DNA of 64,000 nucleotides from Microbacterium luticocti DSM 19459 (GTDB lineage Bacteria; Actinomycetota; Actinomycetes; Actinomycetales; Microbacteriaceae): the NCBI RefSeq assembly GCF_000422405.1, contig NZ_KE383824.1, positions 29,342 through 93,341 of the forward strand, written 5' to 3'. The stretch's first letter is position 1; every line of letters starts with the position of its first letter. Below, piece after piece: positions 13,513 to 22,519 of the stretch. The notes below the pieces were generated by a model. That model was not told where the DNA came from. It ran no database searches and was given only the letters and a program-made list of their open reading frames with translations. The position numbers and the translations under genes were made by a program.

Positions 13513-16208
13513 TTCTTCTTCGCCGCGGGTTTGCGGGTGGTCGTCTTCTTCGCGGCGGTCTTACGCTTGGGCGCCGGTCCCTTGGCGCGCTTGTCGGCCA
13601 GCAACTGCACCGCCCGCGCGAAGTCGACCGCCATCGCGTCTTCGCCGCGTGGCACCGTCGCGTTCGTCTCGCCGTCGGTCACGTACGGGCCGAACCGGCC
13701 GTCGCGCAGCTTGATCGGCTTGCCGCTGACCGGGTCGGCGTCGAACTCCTTGAGCGCGCTCGCGGCACGTCGGGCGCCGTACTTGGGCTGCTTGTAGCGC
13801 TCGAGCGCCTCCTCAAGCGTGATGTCGAAGATCTGCTGCTCGGCATCGAGCGTGCGCGAGTCGGTGCCCTTCTTCAGGTACGGCCCGTAGCGCCCGTTCT
13901 GCGCGGTGATCTGCTCCCCCGACTCGGGGTCGGTGCCCACCGTGCGCGGCAGCGCCAGCAGCTTCAGCGCGGTGTCGAGGTCGATCGTGTCGACCGACAT
14001 CGTCTTGAACAGCGACGCCGTGCGCGGCTTGGGTGCGGCATCCTTCTTCGCCGTCTTCTTGGCGGGCTTGTCGACGACCTCACCGGTTGTGGCATCCACC
14101 GCCTCGGGATCTTCGGGCTCGACCTCTTGCACGTACGGTCCGTAGCGGCCGTCTTTGACGACGACGAGCTTGCCGTTCTCGGGGTTCTCGCCGAGCACGC
14201 GGTCGCCGGCGACCGGCGCGTCGACCAGCTGCTGCACGCGCTCGGGCGTGAGCTCGTCGGGCGCGAGGTCGTCGGGGATGTTCACGCGGCGCGGCGGAGC
14301 GTCGGGATGCTCGGGGTCGGTCACCTCGAGGTACGGGCCGTACCGGCCGATGCGCAGCGTGGCGGTGTCGCTCACGCGGGTGGAGTTCAGTTCGCGGGCG
14401 TCGATCTCGCCGAGGTTGTCGACGATGTGGCGCAGCCCGGCGTGGCCCTCCGACCCGAAGTAGAACTCCTTCAGCCAGTCCACGCGCTTCTGCTCGCCGC
14501 GGGCGATCGCGTCGAGGTCGTCTTCGAGCGCGGCGGTGAAGTCGTAGTCGACCAGTTCGGCGAAGTGCTGCTCGAGCAGCCGCACCACGCTGAACGCGAT
14601 CCAGCTGGGCACGAGCGCCTGGCCGCGCTTGGTGACGTAGCCGCGGGCGAGGATGGTGTCGATGATGCTCGCGAACGTGGAGGGACGGCCGATGCCCTTC
14701 TCTTCGAGCGCCTTCACCAGCGACGCCTCGGTGTAGCGCGGCTTGGGGGTGGTGGCGTGGCCCTTGGGCTCGACTTCGGCCAGCGTCAGGGTGTCACCGA
14801 CCGCCAGGGGCGGCAGTGCCTGGTCGTCCTGCTTGTCGGTGTCGGAGCGCTTCTCGTCGCGACCCTCTTCGTACGCCTCGAGGAACCCCTTGAACGTGTA
14901 GACGGTGCCGGATGCGGTGAACTCGGCGATGCGGTCGGCCAGCTCGACGGCGAGGGTCACGGTGGTGGTCTCGTAGGTGGCGTCGGACATCTGGCTGGCG
15001 ACGGTGCGCTTCCAGATCAGGTCGTACAGCCGCAGTTCGTCGCGGTCGAGCGCGGAGGCCACCGACGCCGGCGTGCGGAAGTGCTCGCCGGAGGGGCGGA
15101 TGGCCTCGTGCGCCTCTTGCGCGTTCTTGCTCTTGCTCTTGTAGACACGTGGGTTCAGCGGCACGGCCTTCGGCCCGTACAGCTGCACGGCCTGCTCGCG
15201 CGCCGCCTGCACCGCCTGGGTCGACAGGGCGGTGGAGTCGGTGCGCATATAGGTGATGTACCCCTTCTCGTACAGACGCTGGGCGACGCTCATCGCGTGC
15301 TTGGCGCTCATCGAGAGCTTGCGGCCGGCCTCTTGCTGCATGGTCGAGGTGGTGAACGGGGCGTAGGGGCGGCGGGTGCCGGGTTTCGAGTCGAGGGCGG
15401 TGACGGATGCCTCGCCCCGGGCGGCCACGTCGGCTGCCAGTGCGCGAGCGGCGGCCTCGTCCAGGCGCACGACCGCCTTCTTGAGCACGCCGCGGTCGTC
15501 GAAGTCCGACCCGCGGGCGATGGGAGCCCCGCCCAGGCGCGCCAACTGCACGCCGAACGCGTCGGTGTGCTTGGTGGCGGTGGCCGAGACATCCCAGTAC
15601 GAGGCCGAGACGAACGCCATGCGCTCACGCTCGCGGTCGACGACCAGCCGGGTGGCGGCGGACTGCACGCGGCCGGCCGACAGGCCCTGCTGCACCTTCA
15701 TCCACAGCACCGGCGAGATGTCCCAGCCGTACAGCCGGTCGAGGATGCGCCGCGTCTCTTGTGCGTCGACCAGGTTCAGGTCGAGGTCGCGGGTCTGGCC
15801 GACGGCCTGCTGGATCGCGTCCTTGGTGATCTCGTGGAACACCATGCGCTTGACCGGCACCTTCGGTTTGAGGGCCTCGAGCAGGTGCCAGGCGATGGCC
15901 TCGCCCTCGCGGTCTTCATCGGTGGCGAGCAGGAGCTCGTCACTGTTCTTCAGGGCGCGCTTGAGTTCGGCGACGGTCTTCTTGCCCCGCTCGGACTCGA
16001 CGTAGTACGGCGCGAAGTCGTTCTCGATGTCGACCGAGTAGCGTCCCACGCTGGTCTTCTTCAACTCGGCCGGGATCGCCTTGCGGTCGGCGAGGTCGCG
16101 GATGTGACCGACCGAGCTGAGCACCTCGTAGCCGTCGCCCAGGTAGCCCTGGATCGACTTCATCTTCGTCGGGGACTCGACGATCACGAGCTTCTTGCCG
16201 TGTGCCAA
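13509..16208 (-). CDS. topA: DNA topoisomerase I
   Basis: Type IA topoisomerase that relaxes negative supercoils. The 899-aa protein starts GKKLVIVESPTKMKSIQGYL (Toprim) with acidic DEDREGEAIAWHL. It carries the active-site Tyr in YITYMRTDST at about residue 318. The C-terminal half lacks zinc fingers and has four Toprim-type C-terminal repeats, each with a RYGPY or RFGPY core, then a Lys/Ala-rich tail typical of Actinobacteria. The start is TTG 16208: GAAAGGA lies 6-8 nt before it and homologues begin at this point; longer open frame upstream is not needed. It heads an operon with tmk, holB and the lipoprotein peptidase. Confidence 0.94.
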   Translation of the reverse strand: MAHGKKLVIVESPTKMKSIQGYLGDGYEVLSSVGHIRDLADRKAIPAELKKTSVGRYSVDIENDFAPYYVESERGKKTVAELKRALKNSDELLLATDEDREGEAIAWHLLEALKPKVPVKRMVFHEITKDAIQQAVGQTRDLDLNLVDAQETRRILDRLYGWDISPVLWMKVQQGLSAGRVQSAATRLVVDRERERMAFVSASYWDVSATATKHTDAFGVQLARLGGAPIARGSDFDDRGVLKKAVVRLDEAAARALAADVAARGEASVTALDSKPGTRRPYAPFTTSTMQQEAGRKLSMSAKHAMSVAQRLYEKGYITYMRTDSTALSTQAVQAAREQAVQLYGPKAVPLNPRVYKSKSKNAQEAHEAIRPSGEHFRTPASVASALDRDELRLYDLIWKRTVASQMSDATYETTTVTLAVELADRIAEFTASGTVYTFKGFLEAYEEGRDEKRSDTDKQDDQALPPLAVGDTLTLAEVEPKGHATTPKPRYTEASLVKALEEKGIGRPSTFASIIDTILARGYVTKRGQALVPSWIAFSVVRLLEQHFAELVDYDFTAALEDDLDAIARGEQKRVDWLKEFYFGSEGHAGLRHIVDNLGEIDARELNSTRVSDTATLRIGRYGPYLEVTDPEHPDAPPRRVNIPDDLAPDELTPERVQQLVDAPVAGDRVLGENPENGKLVVVKDGRYGPYVQEVEPEDPEAVDATTGEVVDKPAKKTAKKDAAPKPRTASLFKTMSVDTIDLDTALKLLALPRTVGTDPESGEQITAQNGRYGPYLKKGTDSRTLDAEQQIFDITLEEALERYKQPKYGARRAASALKEFDADPVSGKPIKLRDGRFGPYVTDGETNATVPRGEDAMAVDFARAVQLLADKRAKGPAPKRKTAAKKTTTRKPAAKKK

Positions 16209-16482
16209 AGGGGGTCCTTTCTTCGATGCACACCATACACACCCGCGCCACATCGCAGGCTGTGCGTCGGTCCTGCGCGTCGGCCGTGCGCATCGGTGTC
16301 GACGCGTCGGCGATGTGCGCGAGTCAGGGCCGAACGCACCGGCCCGAACGGGTCGGGCCTGCGACCGGGGGCGTGCGACGTCGGGTACGTCGAACGGGTG
16401 CATGGGGGCGCTCGGAGCGCACTGCTGTACCGGTGGACAGCGTACGCCTGTTGCGCGGCCACCGCCCACACGCGGCCCTGTC
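16209..16482. other. Intergenic DNA upstream of topA and 3' of the Tad locus
   Basis: No gene is supported. It must contain the topA promoter and the end of the Tad transcript. Only the topA Shine-Dalgarno (GAAAGGA near 16214-16220) was located with confidence. An imperfect inverted repeat around GTGCGCATCG and CGATGTGCGC (about 16288-16320) may be a terminator. Confidence 0.3.
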
Positions 16483-16800
16483 TCACTGTGGCGGGCCGGC
16501 CCGGGCCCAGGCGCGGGCGGTCAGCGCGCCGACCGGCACCTCGACCGAGACCGTGGCGATCACCCCGTCCAGGGTGCACGCGCTGAGTCTCCCGCCATTG
16601 GCCGACGCCACCTGGGCGGCGCGTTCGCACGGCACACCCGGCACCGCCCCCGACGCCGTGTCGGCGGCGGCCAGCGCGGCCGCGTCGGCGGCGGCGGCCG
16701 CGCGCTGGGCCTGCACGGCCGCCAGCCCCGACGCGGCAAGGCCCACGCCCAGTGCGGCCGCACAGCCGACCACCCCCACCGCGAGCACGGTTCCGGCCAT
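16483..16800 (-). CDS. TadE-like helicase/secretion-associated small protein (Rv3654c type)
   Basis: This 105-aa protein has one N-terminal hydrophobic segment (TVLAVGVVGCAAALGVGLAASGLAAV) followed by an alanine-rich helix QAQRAAAAADAAALAAADTASG and a short C-terminal part with one Cys pair. This layout is the Rv3654c-type minor pseudopilin found last in actinobacterial Tad loci. It probably sits in the membrane and helps build a thin Flp/Tad-like pilus. ATG 16800 lies 4 nt after the TGA of the TadE gene. Confidence 0.72.
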   Translation of the reverse strand: MAGTVLAVGVVGCAAALGVGLAASGLAAVQAQRAAAAADAAALAAADTASGAVPGVPCERAAQVASANGGRLSACTLDGVIATVSVEVPVGALTARAWARAGPPQ

Positions 16801-16804
16801 GCGA

Positions 16805-17155
16805 TCACTTCCCCCCGGCCAGCGCGCACGACGACGCCCGCAACGCAGGCGCCGGCAGCGGCACCCCGCCCGGCGCCGTGGCCGGCGCGCTGGCCTCGAC
16901 GCAGACGAGCTCGCCGCGCGGGGTGACGCGGGTCCGTGCGCCGCCCACCGCGGCGGCCACCAGCGCCTGCGCGCGGGCGGCGGGCTCCCCGCGTGCGACA
17001 AGACGGGCGGCGTCGGCCGTGGCATCCTGCAGCCGCACCGCCCGCCCGCAGGCGCCGAGCACCCCGGCCCCCAGCGCGAGCACGAGCACCACCGCGGGCA
17101 GGGCGACCGCGAACTCGGCGGTGACCGAGCCGCGGTCGTCCCGGCCGAAGATCAT
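16805..17155 (-). CDS. TadE-family pilus assembly protein
   Basis: A 116-aa pseudopilin-like protein with the TadE pattern: the short cytoplasmic start DDRGSVTAEFAVALPAVVLV in which G-S-V-T-A-E-F is the processing-type motif, one membrane helix, then a periplasmic-type alanine-rich tail with two Cys residues. Glu at position +5 after Ser-Val-Thr-Ala is conserved in pilins. ATG 17155 overlaps the DUF4244 stop (ATGA), so the two are translationally coupled. Confidence 0.8.
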   Translation of the reverse strand: MIFGRDDRGSVTAEFAVALPAVVLVLALGAGVLGACGRAVRLQDATADAARLVARGEPAARAQALVAAAVGGARTRVTPRGELVCVEASAPATAPGGVPLPAPALRASSCALAGGK

Positions 17156-17361
17156 GACACCGTCAGCGCGCGACGCACCAGGTCGGTGAGGATGCCGCGC
17201 ACCTCATTCGAACGCATGATGACCACCAGCAAACCCGCGAAGGCGACAGCGGCCATCGTGGCGATGGCATACTCCGCGGTCGCCGCGCCGGTGTCGTCGG
17301 CGTCGGCGAGGAACAGCCGCGCCGCGCGCCGGCGGGTCAGGGGCGGGATCGTCGTGTTCAT
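17152..17361 (-). CDS. DUF4244 Flp-pilin-like protein
   Basis: A 69-aa prepilin: a basic N-terminal stretch (PPLTRRRAARLFLAD), the processing motif in GAATAEYAIATMAAVAFAG with Glu at +5-type position, one helix and a short tail. This is likely the major pilin of the actinobacterial Tad system. The start at ATG 17361 has a strong AAGGAGAG a few nt upstream. It follows a 43-nt gap after the TadB/C gene, which may allow separate, higher expression. Confidence 0.78.
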   Translation of the reverse strand: MNTTIPPLTRRRAARLFLADADDTGAATAEYAIATMAAVAFAGLLVVIMRSNEVRGILTDLVRRALTVS

Positions 17362-17404
17362 GGTGTTCTCTCCTTATAGACAGGGTTCGGTGGGCACGTC
17401 GGTC

Positions 17405-18289
17405 TCACAGCGACAGCGGTGTCGAGGTGAGCACACTCAGCAGCATCGGGGCCACGCCCAGCAGCAGGAACGCGGGCAGGGTGCACACGCCCAGCGGCAC
17501 GAGCAGCCGCGACGACAGGCGGGCCGCACGCATCCGCCCCTCGGTGCGGGCGCGATGTCGGGCAAGGGATGCCGACGCCCGCAGCAGCTCGGCGGCCGGC
17601 ACCCCGGCGGTGCGCGACAGGGTGAGGATGCCGGCGGTCTCGTCGTCGATCGCACCGCCGCCGGCCTCGGCGACGATGCGCTCGGCCCGCGCAAGCGACA
17701 CCCCGCCCGACAGGGCGATCGCCATGAGGTCGGCGGTCATGCCCGGCACCGCGGCATCCGGCTCGGCGCGTCGCACCATCACGGTGCTCCAGCGCCGCGC
17801 GGCCAACACCAGGCCGATGCCGGCGACCGTGCAGGCCAGGCCGAGCGGGGTGGCGGCGAGCGTGCGCAGCGTGTTGAAGCCGAGCGCCGCGCCCAGAGCG
17901 ACGCCGACCAGCGGCAGCCACGACATGAGCTTGGCGGTGCCGGCGGGCTCGGCCAGCGCCACGCGCAGCTCGTCGCGGGTCTGCGCGGCGTCCTGCACGG
18001 CGGCGGCGATGCCGCGCAGGCTGCCGGCCAGCGGCGCGCCCACGGTCTGGGCGATGCGCCACGCGGCCGACACGTCACGCCACCCCGGCCCGGCGGCGCC
18101 GATCGCGGCGGGCAGGTCGTCGCCGGCGTCCACCCGGTCGATCACGGCGGCGGCGGTCGCATCGCCGACGGCGGCGAGATGCCGCCACGCGGGCTCGGGC
18201 GCGACCCCCGCCTGCAGCAGCACCGCGAGCCGCAGCACAACCGCGGCATCCGGCCCCGGCGGCAGGGGGCGGCGACGGCCGGTCAGCAC
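17405..18289 (-). CDS. Tad/type II secretion F-family inner membrane protein (TadB/TadC-like)
   Basis: A 294-aa protein with helical cytoplasmic segments and hydrophobic stretches around LPLVGVALGAALGFNTL, LGLACTVAGIGLVLAARRW and LLVPLGVCTLPAFLLLGVAPML, the usual GspF/TadC topology. It forms the membrane platform that the ATPase drives. Two platform genes (tadB and tadC) are common; this locus has just one, which may be a merged form. GTG 18289 overlaps the tadA stop by 7 nt. Confidence 0.8.
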   Translation of the reverse strand: MLTGRRRPLPPGPDAAVVLRLAVLLQAGVAPEPAWRHLAAVGDATAAAVIDRVDAGDDLPAAIGAAGPGWRDVSAAWRIAQTVGAPLAGSLRGIAAAVQDAAQTRDELRVALAEPAGTAKLMSWLPLVGVALGAALGFNTLRTLAATPLGLACTVAGIGLVLAARRWSTVMVRRAEPDAAVPGMTADLMAIALSGGVSLARAERIVAEAGGGAIDDETAGILTLSRTAGVPAAELLRASASLARHRARTEGRMRAARLSSRLLVPLGVCTLPAFLLLGVAPMLLSVLTSTPLSL

Positions 18290-19317
18290 GGCTCCTCCCG
18301 GATCGCCAGGCGCCCGTCGCGCACGACGGGGCGGCCGATGCCCGCGACGCGGCGCCGCCGGTCGGCGTCGCGACTCAGGTGTACGACGCAGCCGATCGCA
18401 CTGGCCACCTGGCGGGCCAGCGCGCGCTCGCCGAGCCCCGCGAGCGCGCCGAGCGCTTCGAGGCGGGCCGGCACGTCGTCGAGCCCGTTCGCGTGCAGCG
18501 TGCCCGCACCGCCGTCATGGCCGGTGTTCAGCGCGCTGAGCAGTTCGCGCACCTCCTCGCCGCGGCACTCCCCCACCACGAGCCTGTCGGGGCGCATCCG
18601 CAGCGCCTCGCGCACGAGGCGGGCCAGGCCGATGCCGCCGGCGCCCTCGAGGTTCGCCTGACGCGCCTCGAGCGACACATGGTGCGGGTGGGCGATGCGC
18701 AGCTCGGCGACGTCTTCGATCGTGACGATGCGCTCGGTGTGCGGCACACGCGACAGCAACGCGCCCAGCAGCGTGGTCTTGCCGGTGCCGGCCGCGCCGG
18801 TGATCAGCAGGTTCTCGCGGTCGCCGATGAGCCGTTCCAGCCGCGCCCGGATGGCATCGTCGACCGCCCCCGATCGCTGCAACCCGTCCAGATCGAGGCC
18901 GGCCGCCCGCGGCACCCGCACCGAGACGACGGTGCCGCCGCGGGCGACCGGCGGCAGCACGGCATGCACCCGAATGCCACCGGCCAGGCGCACGTCGACG
19001 CACGGGCTGGCGTCGTCCAGATGCCGACCGCCGAGCGCGATCAGCGAGACCGCGAGCTCGCGGACGTCGGCCTCGGCCGCCCGCCACTGCGGCACGCGCA
19101 CCGCTCCCTGGCCACGGTCGACGAACAGCCCGTCACCGCCGTTGACGAACAGGTCGGTCACCGCCGGGTCGTCGAGGTACGGCTCGAGCGCAGCCAGCGC
19201 CGGCGGGCGCTCGGCCGGCGGGTGCGGCTCGGCGGCCGGCACCGGCGGCGGCGCCGCGGGCGCCGGGCGCCGCACAGCGAGCCCGGGACGCGGGCGGACG
19301 ACGAACGGCTCGGACAT
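18283..19317 (-). CDS. tadA: Tad pilus ATPase, CpaF/TadA family
   Basis: Secretion ATPase of the CpaF type, 344 aa. It has a Pro/Ala-rich N-terminal segment, VTDLFVNGGDGLFVDRG, Walker A GAAGTGKTTLLGALL, ERIVTIEDVAELRI (Asp box) and Walker B-region RLVVGECRGEEVRELLSALNTGHDGG with the His box following in GTLHANG. It powers assembly or retraction of the pilus. It heads the five-gene minus-strand operon. ATG 19317 is exactly 6 nt from TAGATT (19324-19329, minus strand), so the operon mRNA is probably leaderless. Confidence 0.9.
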   Translation of the reverse strand: MSEPFVVRPRPGLAVRRPAPAAPPPVPAAEPHPPAERPPALAALEPYLDDPAVTDLFVNGGDGLFVDRGQGAVRVPQWRAAEADVRELAVSLIALGGRHLDDASPCVDVRLAGGIRVHAVLPPVARGGTVVSVRVPRAAGLDLDGLQRSGAVDDAIRARLERLIGDRENLLITGAAGTGKTTLLGALLSRVPHTERIVTIEDVAELRIAHPHHVSLEARQANLEGAGGIGLARLVREALRMRPDRLVVGECRGEEVRELLSALNTGHDGGAGTLHANGLDDVPARLEALGALAGLGERALARQVASAIGCVVHLSRDADRRRRVAGIGRPVVRDGRLAIREEPC

Positions 19318-19323
19318 GCCCCG

Positions 19324-19329
19324 AATCTA
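19324..19329 (-). promoter_or_regulatory. Leaderless -10 box of the Tad operon
   Basis: TAGATT on the minus strand, 6 nt from ATG 19317. Confidence 0.5.
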
Positions 19330-19460
19330 GAAGGCGGCCGGCCGCCGCCGGGCGCGGGATGCCACATCCGTGGACAGGTCGCCCGGATCCCGCGTTGCGC
19401 GGGTTCTGGGGAGGAATCGATGACCGGCACCGAGGCATCCGGTCACACACGCCCCCGCAC

Positions 19461-19500
19461 AAAAAGGGGCGGCATCCCATGGGGGGAATGGGATGCCGCC
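19461..19500 (-). terminator. Strong intrinsic terminator with U-tract on the minus strand
   Basis: Arms GGCGGCATCCCAT (19468-19480) and ATGGGATGCCGCC (19488-19500) are perfectly complementary; the U-tract is on the tadA side. No annotated minus-strand gene lies upstream of it, so it implies an unannotated transcript. Confidence 0.7.
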
Positions 19501-19564
19501 ACACGCAGCACCCTCTTCGGGGGGTGTGTCAGGTGCTGCAATGCCAGAATCGAATGTTCGGCCG
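19461..19564 (-). ncRNA. Candidate small RNA between tadA and acs
   Basis: The 457-bp gap between the divergent tadA and acs genes holds what looks like an independent minus-strand transcription unit. A TATGCT -10 box (19571-19576) and a TTTGTC -35 box (19595-19600) with an 18-bp spacer predict a start near 19564. An intrinsic terminator ends it: 13-bp perfect arms (19468-19480 and 19488-19500) followed, in the minus direction, by a U-run (AAAAA at 19461-19465 on the plus strand). The predicted RNA is about 100 nt, with an inner hairpin GCAGCACC/GGTGCTGC (19505-19512, 19532-19539). No SRP-RNA, 6S or tmRNA signature was seen. Confidence 0.45.
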
Positions 19565-19661
19565 AGCATGAGCATACGCAACTTCGGGGAGGGCGACAAA
19601 CGAAACCCGCCCGGTTCGTGATATATCGCGTGACGATTTTTTCATCTGCGCCCGACCGGCA

Positions 19662-19744
19662 CCCACTATCGGAGGTAGTGGGCCCGTTCGGGCGGGGGTA
19701 GATTGACCCCCGGCCCGGCGTATGCACCGCCCGTATGCACCGCC
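19662..19744 (+). promoter_or_regulatory. acs upstream region: operator-like palindrome, -10 box and 13-bp duplication
   Basis: CCCACTA (19662-19668) and TAGTGGG (19676-19682) are perfect 7-bp arms with a 7-bp centre. TAGATT at about 19699-19704 is a possible -10 box for acs. The leader then holds a perfect tandem duplication of 13 bp (CGTATGCACCGCC at 19719-19731 and 19732-19744). An AT-rich near-palindrome (CGTGATATATCGCG) lies near 19617. The regulator is unknown. Confidence 0.4.
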
Positions 19745-19774
19745 CGAACATCGCCCACCGCAAAGGAGCGCACC

Positions 19775-21742
<1,968 letters not shown>

Positions 21743-21757
21743 CCCGCGGCCCGAGGC

Positions 21758-22225
21758 TCACCGGTCGAGGGCGAGCGAGAAGATCACCTCGACCTCGACC
21801 GGCGAGTCCAAGGGCAGCACGGGGGCCGCGACCGCCGACCGGGCGTGCCGTCCGGCCTCGCCGAACACCTCGCCGAACAGTTCGCTGGCGCCGTTGATGA
21901 CTCCGGGTTGCCCGGTGAAGTCGGGGGTGGATGCCACGAACCCGACGACCTTGACCACCCCGGCGAGGCGGTCCACGCCGCCGGCGACGGCCGCCGCCGC
22001 CGCGATCGCGTTCAGCCCGCACTGCCACGCGTAGGCCTTCGCATCCTCGGCGGCGACCTCGCCGCCGACCTTTCCGGTCGCCGGCAGCGCACCGTCGACC
22101 ATGGGCAGCTGACCCGACGTGAACACGAGGTCACCGTGCACGATCGCCGGGATGTAAGCCGCGACCGGGGGGACCACCTCGGGCAGCGTGATGCCCAACT
22201 CTGCGAGCGTCTGCGACACGGTCAT
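21758..22225 (-). CDS. RidA-family (YjgF/UK114) deaminase
   Basis: A 155-aa RidA-superfamily protein, likely removing reactive enamine/imine intermediates made by PLP enzymes. Conserved features are YIPAIVHGDLVFTSGQLPMVDG, the LNAIAAAAAVAGGVDRLAGVVKVVGFVAS strand-helix-strand and a C-terminal PVLPLDSPVEVEVIFSL. In canonical RidA an Arg near residue 105 (usually in RxxxxV.LPxxxxVE) contacts the substrate; here the segment is RHARSAVAAPVLPLDSPVEVE, close to that pattern. ATG 22225 follows the DUF4177 stop by one nt, so the two form an operon. Confidence 0.88.
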   Translation of the reverse strand: MTVSQTLAELGITLPEVVPPVAAYIPAIVHGDLVFTSGQLPMVDGALPATGKVGGEVAAEDAKAYAWQCGLNAIAAAAAVAGGVDRLAGVVKVVGFVASTPDFTGQPGVINGASELFGEVFGEAGRHARSAVAAPVLPLDSPVEVEVIFSLALDR

Positions 22226-22226
22226 G

Positions 22227-22442
22227 TCAGTTCCCTTCGAAGGTGCGTGCGGCCTGGGCTGCGGCATCCAGCCCCGCGTTCTCGGATCCGGCACCGGCGG
22301 GCCGCTTGAAGTAAGCCACGAGGCCCCCCTCGGGGCCGGGTACGACCTGGACGAGCTCCCAGCCCTGCTTGCCCCAGTTGTTCAAGATGGCCGCGGTGTT
22401 GTGGATCACCAGCGGCGTGGTCAGGTACTCCCAGGTCGTCAT
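22227..22442 (-). CDS. DUF4177-family small protein
   Basis: A 71-aa protein starting TTWEYLTTPLVIHNTAAILN and containing WGKQGWELVQVVPGPEGGLVAYFKRP, the DUF4177 core. The function is unknown. The start at ATG 22442 has AAGGAG about 10 nt upstream; longer frames upstream read as Arg/Pro noise. It is the first gene of a two-gene unit with the RidA protein and diverges from the penicillin-binding protein gene. Confidence 0.8.
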   Translation of the reverse strand: MTTWEYLTTPLVIHNTAAILNNWGKQGWELVQVVPGPEGGLVAYFKRPAGAGSENAGLDAAAQAARTFEGN

Positions 22443-22519
22443 CCGGCTGCGGCTCCTTCGCGTGCGGGTGGGCGGATGCTGGGAGGCTTCGCCCAGCAAT
22501 CTCCTTTACGATCAACCCT

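Noticed and set aside
14127..16586. Long plus-strand open frames opposite topA
   Set aside because: Low-complexity Arg/Val/His text with no start signal; topA on the other strand is unambiguous.
19461..19564. SRP (4.5S) RNA or tmRNA
   Set aside because: The conserved GGAAG-type SRP loop and the tmRNA tag and tRNA-like ends are missing on both strands.
19327..19599. 90-aa minus-strand open frame upstream of tadA
   Set aside because: No Shine-Dalgarno, Pro/Arg-rich end, and it crosses the terminator of the candidate small RNA.
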